A stretch of DNA of 15,593 nt from UBA1268 sp965662195 (GTDB taxonomy: Bacteria; Planctomycetota; Planctomycetia; Pirellulales; UBA1268). Location: positions 1-15,593 of the forward strand of contig CBFIHA010000088.1 in assembly GCA_965662195.1 (NCBI GenBank), written 5' to 3'. The notes beneath the pieces were generated by a model. That model was not told where the DNA came from. It saw only the letters and a list, made by a program, of their open reading frames with translations, and ran no database searches. Within the stretch, counting starts at the first letter, position 1, and every line of letters starts with the position of its first letter. Shown one piece after another: positions 1 to 6,357 of this stretch. Made by a program: the position numbers and the translations under genes.

Positions 1-594
1 TATAAAATTATTCATGTGCGAAGCAGAGATCATCCCAAACGGTGCGACTCTTCCCGCTACGTAATATCGCGTAGGACCTACGTTAACGAGGTAGTTTCCG
101 CGAACCATTCCCCAACTCGTGTAATTGCCACGACGCGCGGCACTAAACCGCAGTTGCGCCCCCGGCTTATCACTTGGACAGTAGTACAGTGACGCTGGCA
201 GTTTGGTGAGTTCCCGGTTGGCCTTTCCGCCACCAACGGCAGGCGTCCCGCTGTCGTAGTTCGCATTTACATTCCATTGGCTGTAAAAGTCGGCCATCTC
301 GATATAAGGCCAGAGAGAAACGACGAATGTTCTTCGCGCTGAGTAGCCACCCGCCGTGTTGACCTCCGGATCGTTGTGGCGTTGGGCAAAGTATGGAAAG
401 GTTTTCAGCGCGTCATGGTGCGAGTGCATCGCCAGCCCCCACTGCTTGAGGTTGTTGGTGCACTGACTCCGCCGGGCCGCTTCGCGGGCGGCCTGCACAG
501 CTGGCAGCAGCAGGCTCACCAGCACGCCGATGATGGCGATCACGACCAAGAGTTCGATGAGGGTAAACCCGTTTGAGGGTTTTGGACGGTTCAT
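1..594 (-). CDS. DUF1559 protein with type IV pilin-like leader (partial, C-terminus off left edge)
   Basis: The frame is open for 198 codons from ATG at 594 to the first base of the window, so the protein is cut by the window edge and not by a stop. The N-terminus is a textbook class III (prepilin) leader: short basic head MNRPKPSNG, then FTLIELLVVIAIIGVL with Glu at position 5 of the predicted mature form and a hydrophobic helix (residues 10-32). It is followed by the QAAREAARRSQCTNNLKQWGLAMHSH block that marks the DUF1559 (SBP_bac_10) family, which is greatly expanded in planctomycetes. A ribosome site AAAGGA lies 8 bases before the ATG. Family members are usually about 300-400 residues, so roughly half is visible. 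Proteins of this family are thought to be pseudopilin-like and envelope-associated; the precise function is unknown. It points away from the antitoxin gene at 803. Confidence 0.93.
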   Translation of the reverse strand, partial: MNRPKPSNGFTLIELLVVIAIIGVLVSLLLPAVQAAREAARRSQCTNNLKQWGLAMHSHHDALKTFPYFAQRHNDPEVNTAGGYSARRTFVVSLWPYIEMADFYSQWNVNANYDSGTPAVGGGKANRELTKLPASLYYCPSDKPGAQLRFSAARRGNYTSWGMVRGNYLVNVGPTRYYVAGRVAPFGMISASHMNNFI

Positions 595-802
595 GACGGC
601 ATTCCTTTCGACAAGCAATAAGGACGAGATGAGAGAGGCGAAAATTTTGGACAGCAAGCGAAAAACACCCTCCATCAGAGTGTTGCTCCCGCCCCGGCCG
701 AAATCTAACGGATAGGGCGATTGGTCGCTGGCTGCTTGAGCCCCTGTCGGTCATCGACACGATGACTAGCCAGCAAACTAGTTTGAAGCTGGGAGGCATT
801 CC
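595..802. other. Divergent intergenic region between DUF1559 gene and antitoxin
   Basis: These 208 bases separate two divergently transcribed genes and must hold both promoters. No further gene is visible. The only clear structure is the 12-base palindrome at 774-785, just upstream of the antitoxin. I could not assign convincing -35/-10 pairs here. Confidence 0.5.
774..785. promoter_or_regulatory. Candidate operator of the Phd-like antitoxin
   Basis: CAAACTAGTTTG is a perfect 12-base palindrome ending 17 bases before the antitoxin start codon at 803. Phd/YefM antitoxins bind short palindromes in their own promoter, so this is a reasonable autoregulatory operator. The palindrome is seen directly; its role is inferred. 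A palindrome of this length could occur by chance in a few kb, so confidence is limited. Confidence 0.38.
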
Positions 803-1057
803 GTGGCTGAGGAGTTCGGCATTTTCGCCGCGAAAACCCGTTTTTCTGAAATCGTCGAGCGGGTCCAGGCAACCGGCCAGCCGATCACGGTGACCAACCG
901 GGGTGTGCCGGTTCTTGAGATCGTTCCCTGCCGGCGGAGCCACGACCACCCCATCAGCAAGACGGACGCCATCCAAGAAATAGCCAAATTGCGGTCATCG
1001 TTTCCGCCAATCGACACCGCGGCGATTCGCGACCTGATTGCCGAGGGCCGGCGTTGA
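803..1057 (+). CDS. Phd/YefM-family antitoxin
   Basis: An 84-residue protein starting at GTG 803, with a strong ribosome site GGGAGG at 791-796. The N-terminal half (AAKTRFSEIVERVQATGQPITVTNRGVPVLEIVP) is the conserved Phd/YefM fold, which binds operator DNA as a dimer. The C-terminal tail, with the DAIQEIAKLRSS and IRDLIAEGRR segments, is the part that normally folds onto and neutralises the toxin; it is of typical length. The stop overlaps the toxin start as TGATG at 1055-1059, the usual arrangement of translationally coupled antitoxin and PIN toxin genes. The toxin is truncated (see 1057-1215), so this looks like an intact but orphaned antitoxin. It could still repress its own promoter or neutralise a related toxin elsewhere in the genome. 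Confidence 0.88.
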   Translation: MAEEFGIFAAKTRFSEIVERVQATGQPITVTNRGVPVLEIVPCRRSHDHPISKTDAIQEIAKLRSSFPPIDTAAIRDLIAEGRR

Positions 1058-1215
1058 TGGCCGCGTGTGTGGTCGATGCCAGTGTGACGCTGGCGTGGGT
1101 CTTCGATGAGGGAGGCCACGGGACCGCTCTCGATCGCCAGATTGGAGAACTTGATCTCGTCGCTCCCTGGCTGTGGCGGCTGGAAGTGGTGAATGCGGTT
1201 CTCGTCCGCGAGTGC
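1057..1215 (+). pseudogene. VapC-type PIN toxin, 5' fragment only
   Basis: Starts at ATG 1057, overlapping the antitoxin stop. Residues 1-52 match the start of VapC/PilT PIN ribonucleases: VVDASVTLAWVFDE carries the first catalytic Asp, and LWRLEVVNAVLVRE the conserved Glu. After about position 1212 the similarity stops abruptly. The frame stays open to a stop at 1327-1329, but those 38 residues are only the antisense of the HEPN fragment on the other strand. The second half of the PIN domain, with the remaining acidic metal-binding residues, is absent, so no ribonuclease activity is expected. The end coordinate marks the end of recognisable PIN sequence. Confidence 0.8.
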
Positions 1216-1524
1216 TCGGGTCGCAGACTCGCCTGGGTAGCGGAACAGGACGGCATAGCTCGTCAGCGTCTCCATTCGGGAACGAGCCGCTTCCCACAAC
1301 GGCTCGAACGGAACGACGGAGTCCAATAGTATTGAAAGATCGTGAGACTTCGGGATCGCGCAGCCGGCTTCCGCCAGTCGCCCTTTCAGATATTTCTCGA
1401 TGCACTGCTGAGCAAAAAAGCATGCCGCGTCAAAGTTTGGCCTATTCCGGGCTCGGTATTCGCGGCCCGCACTCACGTAATCGGCCTCGGCTTTTTCAAT
1501 CCACTCACGCGCTATCGCTTTCAT
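1216..1524 (-). pseudogene. HEPN-domain protein, 3'-truncated
   Basis: From ATG 1524 the first 103 residues are a clear HEPN domain of the type paired with minimal nucleotidyltransferases. Visible blocks are AREWIEKAEADYVSAGREY, FDAACFFAQQCIEKYLKGRL, IPKSHDLSILLDSVV and LTSYAVLFRYPGES. The usual last helix of about 25-30 residues is missing: similarity ends at about 1216, where the sequence becomes the antisense of the truncated VapC gene. The frame then stays open to a stop at 778, so a 249-residue chimera with about 146 meaningless residues could be made. ATG 1524 is preferred over an in-frame GTG at 1554 because the family begins at MKAIAREW and AAAGG lies 11 bases upstream. It overlaps the 3' end of the nucleotidyltransferase fragment by 20 bases, as expected for this toxin-antitoxin class. 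Confidence 0.82.
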
Positions 1525-1660
1525 GGAGAACCGTGCCTTTCTCCAAGATTTCACGAATAAAGCCGTCTCCCATCGCCGCGCGGCGCTGGAGAGCTGCCGG
1601 CGACCGCACGATGATGTCCAGTGGAAAACCGGCGCGAATGCTGCGCCGGCAGACCCTTCT
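1505..1660 (-). pseudogene. MNT-type nucleotidyltransferase, 3' fragment
   Basis: This frame is not an ORF with a start codon, but its 51 residues read as the C-terminal third of a small nucleotidyltransferase partner of HEPN proteins. It has RRSIRAGFPLDIIVRSP, then MGDGFIREILEKGTVLHES, then a stop at 1505-1507. The first part, including the GSxxxG(x)xxxDxD catalytic site, is missing; an in-frame stop lies at 1661-1663. In intact pairs the nucleotidyltransferase AMPylates or otherwise blocks the HEPN ribonuclease. Here the protein cannot be functional. Placement beside and overlapping the HEPN start strongly supports the identification, although the match was made by eye. Confidence 0.75.
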
Positions 1661-1678
1661 TCACAGTCTGCGAACTAG

Positions 1679-1729
1679 CTGAAACGTGAGAAACTGCTTC
1701 CGCTTATGAAAATTGAGCCGCTCATATGA
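1679..1729 (+). pseudogene. DUF4160 gene, last 16 codons only
   Basis: The frame reads LKREKLLPLMKIEPLI and then TGA at 1727-1729. The ending KIEPL is characteristic of DUF4160 proteins, which commonly sit directly upstream of DUF2442 genes. The stop overlaps the DUF2442 start as ATGA (1726-1729), which is how intact DUF4160-DUF2442 pairs are coupled. An in-frame TAG lies just upstream (1676-1678) and the rest of the gene is absent. The match is short, so identification relies equally on its position. Confidence 0.6.
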
Positions 1730-2034
1730 AAGCTTCCGTTGACCGGATCCGGAGCGTTGGAAATCAGCGGATTGAAGTCGTCTACGCTGATGGTTTGACG
1801 GCGGTTTTAGACTTTGAGGCTTTTTTGGCTGATCACAAAGGGCCGATCGTGGAGCCTCTTCGGAAGCAAGCAGCGTTTGCCGCTGTCCGCCTTGAGCATG
1901 GTGTGGTGACCTGGGCAACTGGGTTTGATATCTGTCCCGACGTGCTCAGGTTTTGGTGTGAGCAGGGGCGGGTGTGCTCAGATCAGGAAACCGCCGCTCA
2001 TTTCAAGTTGCAGCGGTCTCTTTCCGTGCCTTGA
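1726..2034 (+). CDS. DUF2442 protein
   Basis: A 102-residue protein with the DUF2442 pattern. An N-terminal beta-rich part (VGNQRIEVVYADGLTAVLDFEAFL) is followed by IVEPLRKQAAFAAVRLEHG and then the signature VTWATGFDICPDVLRFW at residues 61-77. DUF2442 proteins usually occur with DUF4160 partners near toxin-antitoxin loci. They have been suggested to be antitoxin-like or DNA-binding, but no activity is established. ATG 1726 is chosen because it overlaps the stop of the DUF4160 remnant. Having lost its upstream partner and promoter, expression is uncertain, although the gene itself looks intact. Confidence 0.85.
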   Translation: MKASVDRIRSVGNQRIEVVYADGLTAVLDFEAFLADHKGPIVEPLRKQAAFAAVRLEHGVVTWATGFDICPDVLRFWCEQGRVCSDQETAAHFKLQRSLSVP

Positions 2035-2126
2035 CGTTCTCGCCGCCTACAACGGGTGGGCGGGTGCAACTTCGTTTCACTGCGGCTCGACGCCTTGGAC
2101 GATCTGCTGCAGATTCGGTGACGCAC

Positions 2127-3698
2127 CTACCGGGGCAGCATCGCCACGCTGAAATGCCGGAACTCAACGCGGCTGTTGGGAAAGGCAGCCAGGCAGACGT
2201 AGCCGCTGGCGGCAGTTTTGGGATCGATGGCAGCTTCACCCAGCACCGTGCCGGCGACGAAAAAGACCGCCCGCCAGCGGCTGCCGGTGGTGTCGAGCAG
2301 GATGGTGCGGGTCTGCTCGCCGCCGAAGCGGTCGCCACGGCCAACCGGGTGGGTCTGGCCCGGGCCGGCATAGGCCCGATTGGCCTCGGCATCGGTGCGG
2401 TGCCGCTGCACCTGCCAGGGACCACGCGGAATGTAGCTGGGGTTATCAGCGTCGTCGGTCAAGCCGATCGCCCCCCAGCCGACGCCCCCGGCGGTGGTGT
2501 GGATCGTCACTGAGATTTGGTAGCGATGCCCGGGCTCGGGCTGAAACGGCAGCGTTGCCAGACCATGCGAGCTGGCGACAAGGCAGCCCTTGTCAGGGTC
2601 AAGCTGCCAGCCCGCCGCCGGCGTCTGCCAGGCCAACTCGCCGACGCCCCCGCGGCCACCGGGCGGCGTGCCTGCCAGCGGACCGCTGCCCGCGAATGCA
2701 TCGGCAAGCAAGATGGTCGCCCGGGCCTCGTCCCAGCCGAAGCGGCGGAGGGCCTCCGCCCGACTGCTGCCCCCCGGCGGCAACGACCGTACAAACCGCT
2801 CGGCGGGCGGGTCCACCCGGCGGGCCAACTGCTGTGGCCCCGTTACCCCAGCCTCGCCAGCGGCGAGCCTGAGTGCTGCCGCCCCCGCCTGCCGCGGCAG
2901 CAGTTCGACCAGCCCGGCCAGCACCGTGATGGCTGTCTGGCCCGTGTCGCTGACGGCCGCCCCGAACGAGGTGCCCAGGTCGGTGACCGTGGCCGACGGT
3001 GTGGTGAGGGTGAACCGTGGCTGGCCATCGCCGGCCGACGCTCCCCCGACTGACACAGTCGCCCGGCCCCGATCGAGCTGGGCCACCGCCGGGTCATGTA
3101 GCGTCAGGTCAGTCGGGCCTTCCAGCACAATGCGGCCGCCAGTATCGGCAGCGACCTCCACCAGCCCGGCCAGCAGCGACAGCCGGTCGCCCGGCATGAT
3201 GCTGGTGTAGCGGCCGCGGGCGGGCTGCCCCTCAGCCCAGACAGGCTGCTGCACCGCGATAATTTCGGCAATCGAGCCGGCCTGCCGGGGCAGCCGCTGT
3301 TCAACCAGTGGTGGCGATAACAGGGCAACCAGCCGCTGCAGGCCGCCGGCCTGCTGGCCGACCGCTCCAGCCGCGATCAGCCCGACTGCCAGCAGCACGC
3401 CAGCAGCCACCCGGCCCAGCCAGCCTGCCGGCAGGGGCAGGCTGAAGCGGCGTTCCGCCGGCGGCGGCGGCAGTGGCGGCAGCGTCACCTTGCCCTCATG
3501 CCAGAGCCGCAGCAGGCTGACATGCAGCCAGACCAGCCGGCGATAAACCGCCCGGCTGGCATCGTCCCGCAGCAGCTCGGCCAGCTGTCTGCCCTCAGCC
3601 GCCGTCAGCCGGCCGTCGCAGAAGGCGGTGGTCAGCCGTACCAGGTCGGCATCGGCCGGCGGCCAGCTGTCGGCCAGCACCTGTTCGGTGTAGTTCAT
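2127..3698 (-). CDS. FecR-domain anti-sigma-type membrane protein with jelly-roll C-terminus
   Basis: A 523-residue protein that begins with a soluble helical region (residues 1-75, ADLVRLTTAFCDGRLTAAEGRQLAELL). This resembles the cytoplasmic anti-sigma/zinc-finger-like region of planctomycete FecR proteins. A proline-rich stretch and one membrane helix follow (about 94-113, GWLGRVAAGVLLAVGLIAAG). The FecR domain spans about 160-290 and includes IMPGDRLSLLAGLVEV, IVLEGPTDLTLHD, and FTLTTPSATVTDLGTSFG. The C-terminal 200 residues resemble a LamG/concanavalin-like jelly roll (YQISVTIHTTAGGVGWGAIGLTDD). The ATG at 3698 overlaps the sigma factor stop as ATGA, so the two are co-translated. The likely role is to hold the sigma factor at the membrane and respond to a ligand outside. 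Codon use is extremely GC-rich. Confidence 0.88.
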   Translation of the reverse strand: MNYTEQVLADSWPPADADLVRLTTAFCDGRLTAAEGRQLAELLRDDASRAVYRRLVWLHVSLLRLWHEGKVTLPPLPPPPAERRFSLPLPAGWLGRVAAGVLLAVGLIAAGAVGQQAGGLQRLVALLSPPLVEQRLPRQAGSIAEIIAVQQPVWAEGQPARGRYTSIMPGDRLSLLAGLVEVAADTGGRIVLEGPTDLTLHDPAVAQLDRGRATVSVGGASAGDGQPRFTLTTPSATVTDLGTSFGAAVSDTGQTAITVLAGLVELLPRQAGAAALRLAAGEAGVTGPQQLARRVDPPAERFVRSLPPGGSSRAEALRRFGWDEARATILLADAFAGSGPLAGTPPGGRGGVGELAWQTPAAGWQLDPDKGCLVASSHGLATLPFQPEPGHRYQISVTIHTTAGGVGWGAIGLTDDADNPSYIPRGPWQVQRHRTDAEANRAYAGPGQTHPVGRGDRFGGEQTRTILLDTTGSRWRAVFFVAGTVLGEAAIDPKTAASGYVCLAAFPNSRVEFRHFSVAMLPR

Positions 3699-4264
3699 GG
3701 CTGCTGCCTCCGCGGTGCCGTCGGCCTGGCCGCCGCTTGCAGGGTCTGCTCGATGCAGCGGGCCAGGGCATGGCGGATCCGCTGCAGCCGCATCGTGACG
3801 GCGGCCGGCGAGAGCGTCAGTTCAGCCGCCACCGCCTTGATCGTCTCGGCTCCCTGATAGCACCGCTGGAGCAGGCTCCGCTGCGGCGGCTGCAGCTTGG
3901 CCAGGCAGTCAGTCAGCGCCGTCAGCCGGTCGTCTGCCTCGGTGGCCAAGTCCTGCACGAACTCATCGGCCAGGGTGGCGACCAGATCGGGTGGCAGGCA
4001 GACCTGCCCTGAGCGGCGGTGGCTGCGGAGGGCATGCAGGGCCTCATTGCGGGCAAAGCCGCAGGCCCAGGCAAAGAAATCGTCGGCCGCCAAGGCCTGC
4101 TGTCGCTTTTTCCAGAGCGCCAAGCAGGTCTGCTGAAAGACGTCCTCGATGTCGGAGGGGTTGGGCAGCAGCGACCCGATGAACAGATAGAGCCGCCGCT
4201 GGTGCCGAATCAGTTCGGCAACAAAGGCGGCATCTGGGTCGTCGTCGGCTCGGCGGGCGGCCAT
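3695..4264 (-). CDS. ECF-type sigma-70 factor (Rhodopirellula/Verrucomicrobium type)
   Basis: A 189-residue sigma factor with region 2 at about residues 12-80 (FVAELIRHQRRLYLFIGSLL, then SDIEDVFQQTCLALWKKR, the -10 recognition helix area). Region 4 lies at about 118-175 (LQPPQRSLLQRCYQGAETIKAVAAELTLSPAAVTMRLQRIRHAL), a helix-turn-helix for the -35 element. ATG 4264 is supported by GAGGAG six bases upstream. The gene overlaps the FecR gene by four bases, making a sigma/anti-sigma operon. In planctomycetes such pairs often sit beside sulfatase or DUF1553 genes. Here the next gene downstream is convergent, so the regulon must lie elsewhere. Confidence 0.92.
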   Translation of the reverse strand: MAARRADDDPDAAFVAELIRHQRRLYLFIGSLLPNPSDIEDVFQQTCLALWKKRQQALAADDFFAWACGFARNEALHALRSHRRSGQVCLPPDLVATLADEFVQDLATEADDRLTALTDCLAKLQPPQRSLLQRCYQGAETIKAVAAELTLSPAAVTMRLQRIRHALARCIEQTLQAAARPTAPRRQQP

Positions 4265-4579
4265 CGGTGGCTCCTCGGTGTGGGCAAACCTCAGTGCAGC
4301 CGAACGCTGGCAGCGGCCGGCTGGTGGCTACGCCCACAGTGAGAGGCTCCCGCCACGCCGACAATCTAACTCCTGGTCAAAAGCCTAGATTCATCAGCAG
4401 CTATCGATATAGCGGGCATCCGAGTGAACCGTAGTCACGATCAGGCAATCCAGGAAAGGGAGGCTCAGAGGTCGGCGTACACTTGAGGAGCGTTGGGAGT
4501 ATCCTCGCTCCGCGACGAGACTTTTGCCGCCCCCGAGCCGGCGATACACGCAGTCCGGATGCGGTCTAGCAACCTCGAA

Positions 4580-4600
4580 ATTGATTGCAATGCAATCAAT
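4580..4600. promoter_or_regulatory. FitA operator: perfect 10-base inverted repeat
   Basis: ATTGATTGCA, then a single central A, then TGCAATCAAT forms a perfect palindrome of 21 positions. It ends 33 bases before the fitA start. It overlaps the -35 hexamer and spacer of the predicted promoter, which is the geometry of a repressor site. FitA and other ribbon-helix-helix antitoxins bind such inverted repeats, with the FitB toxin as co-repressor. The palindrome is seen directly; FitAB binding is inferred. Confidence 0.75.
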
Positions 4601-4609
4601 GACTACACT
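4581..4609 (+). promoter_or_regulatory. Predicted sigma-70-type promoter of fitAB
   Basis: TTGATT at 4581-4586 and TACACT at 4604-4609 are separated by 17 bases, close to the housekeeping consensus. A start site near 4616 would give a leader of under 20 bases containing the ribosome site GAGGAG at 4621-4626, seven bases before ATG 4634. The overlap with the palindrome supports it as the autoregulated promoter. Confidence 0.55.
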
Positions 4610-4633
4610 TGTGATTAGAAGAGGAGCCACGCC

Positions 4634-4888
4634 ATGGCCAGCATTACGATCCGGAATCTCGAGGATGACCTCAAGCGGCGGCTGCGGATTCGGGCCGCCG
4701 AACATGGCCGTTCCATGGAAGAAGAGGCCCGAGAAATACTCCGGCAGATCGTTTCAGAACCGCCGACACCCAGCGATCTGGCGGCTGCCATCCGAACACG
4801 GTTTGCCGCTCTCGGCGGTGTTGAGGTTGAACTACCCACGCGGGAACCAATTCGGGAGCCGCCCCGACTCAATCGACCGCGGCGATGA
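4634..4888 (+). CDS. fitA: FitA-like ribbon-helix-helix antitoxin
   Basis: An 84-residue protein. The first 40 residues (ASITIRNLEDDLKRRLRIRA, then AEHGRSMEEEAREILRQIV) are the Arc/MetJ-type ribbon-helix-helix of FitA and plasmid-stability antitoxins: a beta strand for the DNA major groove, then two helices for dimerisation. The remainder is the flexible toxin-binding tail, rich in Glu, Pro and Arg. The stop overlaps the toxin start as ATGA (4885-4888). The gene is preceded by a strong ribosome site and a promoter with an operator-like palindrome. It should neutralise the FitB toxin and repress the operon. Confidence 0.92.
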   Translation: MASITIRNLEDDLKRRLRIRAAEHGRSMEEEAREILRQIVSEPPTPSDLAAAIRTRFAALGGVEVELPTREPIREPPRLNRPRR

Positions 4889-5307
4889 TCATTCTCGACA
4901 CCAATGTCGTCTCCGAACTGATGCGGCCTTCGCCAGCGCCGACGGTCGAAAAATGGCTGGCCATGCAAGCCGCCGCCGACGTCTATCTCACAACAGTCAG
5001 CGAAGCCGAACTCCGCCACGGCGCGGCCCTCCTGCCAGCGGGCCGTCGTCGCGACCGGCTCATCAGGGCGATCAATGAGATGTTGGACAGGGATTTTCGC
5101 GGCCGAATCCTCCCGTTTGACCGGGAGTCAGCCGCTGCCTACGCGGTCATTGCCGCAGCTCGCCGGTCAGCAGGTCGCCCGATTAGCCAGTTTGATTGCC
5201 AGATCGCCGCCATCGCCCGCTCCCGCGGGTTTGCCGTGGCGACCCACAACACCGCCGATTACACCGGCTGCGGCGTCGATCTCATTGATCCCTGGCGTGG
5301 GCAGTAA
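4885..5307 (+). CDS. fitB: FitB-like PIN-domain toxin (VapC family)
   Basis: A 140-residue PIN-domain ribonuclease, full length for the family. Acidic metal-binding residues are present: D5 in ILDTNVVSELMRP, E42 in TVSEAELRHG, D104 in SQFDCQIAAIA, and a C-terminal site in ATHNTADYTGCGVDLIDPW (D125). All four expected positions are filled, so it is probably active, unlike the truncated VapC at 1057. The four-base overlap with fitA couples translation. FitB/VapC toxins cut structured RNA, often tRNA, and are held inactive by the antitoxin tail. The exact target cannot be read from the sequence. Confidence 0.93.
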   Translation: MIILDTNVVSELMRPSPAPTVEKWLAMQAAADVYLTTVSEAELRHGAALLPAGRRRDRLIRAINEMLDRDFRGRILPFDRESAAAYAVIAAARRSAGRPISQFDCQIAAIARSRGFAVATHNTADYTGCGVDLIDPWRGQ

Positions 5308-5374
5308 CGTGCGGCTCGCGAGCGATTCTGATGTGGCTCACAACCTCTCAAAAAACCACTGGCCGCCGGAATTG

Positions 5375-5392
5375 CCCGGTTTCCGGGTTTTT
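5375..5392 (+). terminator. Likely intrinsic terminator after fitAB
   Basis: CCCGG, loop TTT, CCGGG, followed at once by TTTTT. The stem is short (5 base pairs) but GC only, and the T-run is in the right place. It lies between the toxin stop (5307) and the cysD start. It would separate the toxin module from the sulfate operon. Confidence 0.5.
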
Positions 5393-5437
5393 GCCTAGAT
5401 TGTGGAGGTAACGACGTTTTCCCGCCTGCGAGCTCCG

Positions 5438-6349
5438 ATGACCAGCTACTCCCTGACCCACCTCCGCCAGCTCGAAGCCGAAAGCATCCATATCATCCGT
5501 GAGGTTGCCGCCGAGTTCGACAACCCGGTGATGCTCTACTCGATCGGCAAGGATTCGGCCGTGATGGTGCGGCTGGCCGAAAAGGCCTTCTATCCGGCCA
5601 AACCTCCCTTTCCGCTGATGCACATCGATACCACCTGGAAGTTCCAGGCGATGTACAAGATGCGGGACGAATACATTGCCAAAGAACTCGGCTTCAAACT
5701 GCTCGTCCACACCAACGAAGAGGGGCGGGCCCAGGGCATCAACCCAATCGACCACGGCAGTAAGGTCCACACCGACATCATGAAGACTCAGGCCCTGCGG
5801 CAGGCCCTCGACAAGTACCGGTTCGATGCCGCCTTCGGCGGCGCCCGCCGGGACGAAGAGAAGAGCCGGGCCAAGGAGCGGGTCTTTTCGTTTCGCGACG
5901 AGTTCCATCGCTGGGACCCCAAGAACCAGCGGCCCGAACTCTGGAACCTCTACAACACCAAGGTCAAGAAGAACGAGAGCATCCGGGTCTTTCCGCTCTC
6001 CAACTGGACCGAGCTCGACGTCTGGCAGTACATCCACCTCGAGCAGATCCCGATCGTGCCGCTCTACCTCGCCGCCGAGCGGCCAATCGTCTGGCGGGAC
6101 GGCGTGATGATCATGGTGGATGACGACCGGATGCCGCTGGAGCCGGGTGAACAGCCTGAGATGCGGCGAGTTCGCTTCCGCACCCTCGGCTGCTACCCGC
6201 TGTCCGGCGCGGTCGATTCCACCGCCACCACGCTGCCCGAGATCATTCAGGAAATGCTGCTGACCACATTCTCCGAACGCCAGGGCCGGCTGATCGATGT
6301 CGATGAGGCAGGCTCAATGGAGAAAAAGAAAAAGGAAGGATACTTCTAG
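5438..6349 (+). CDS. cysD: Sulfate adenylyltransferase subunit 2 (CysD)
   Basis: A 303-residue protein, nearly the same length as E. coli CysD (302). It is the catalytic subunit of ATP sulfurylase, which joins sulfate and ATP into APS with the CysN GTPase. The PP-loop is seen in MLYSIGKDSAVMVRLA; other hallmarks are KTQALRQALDKYRFDAAFGG, RRDEEKSRAKERVFSFRDEF, VFPLSNWTELDVWQYI and a C-terminal AGSMEKKKKEGYF. ATG 5438 is chosen because MTSYSLTHLRQLEAESIHII aligns with the family start. It lacks a strong ribosome site, while GGAGG at 5404-5408 sits 30 bases upstream; an in-frame GTG at 5402 would add 12 residues. It is the first gene of the cysD-cysNC-mogA operon. Confidence 0.97.
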   Translation: MTSYSLTHLRQLEAESIHIIREVAAEFDNPVMLYSIGKDSAVMVRLAEKAFYPAKPPFPLMHIDTTWKFQAMYKMRDEYIAKELGFKLLVHTNEEGRAQGINPIDHGSKVHTDIMKTQALRQALDKYRFDAAFGGARRDEEKSRAKERVFSFRDEFHRWDPKNQRPELWNLYNTKVKKNESIRVFPLSNWTELDVWQYIHLEQIPIVPLYLAAERPIVWRDGVMIMVDDDRMPLEPGEQPEMRRVRFRTLGCYPLSGAVDSTATTLPEIIQEMLLTTFSERQGRLIDVDEAGSMEKKKKEGYF

Positions 6350-6357
6350 TTTTACGC

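Larger units (their letters stand above)
4265..4633. other. Divergent intergenic region between sigma factor and fitAB
   Basis: These 369 bases lie between two divergent genes. The right end holds the fitA promoter and palindrome (4580-4609). The middle part, about 4300-4570, contains no gene I can support. It is less GC-biased than the sigma/FecR genes and carries no obvious repeat. Confidence 0.6.

Noticed and set aside
413..976. 187-residue minus-strand frame across the start of the DUF1559 gene
   Set aside because: It is a different frame of the real DUF1559 gene plus the intergenic region, and its sequence has no pilin leader or domain.
1173..1682. 169-residue plus-strand frame over the HEPN/MNT fragments
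   Set aside because: It is antisense to the HEPN and MNT remnants, and its Arg/Ser-rich sequence matches nothing.
2003..3328. Several 60-200-residue frames on both strands inside the FecR gene
   Set aside because: All are Arg/Pro/Ala-rich shadows of the very GC-rich FecR gene.
4394..4480. Minus-strand string LPFLDCLIVTTV resembling the C-terminal motif of PIN toxins
   Set aside because: Only a dozen residues match and the surrounding frame is not PIN-like. With so many PIN genes nearby the chance match is tempting, but it is not sufficient.
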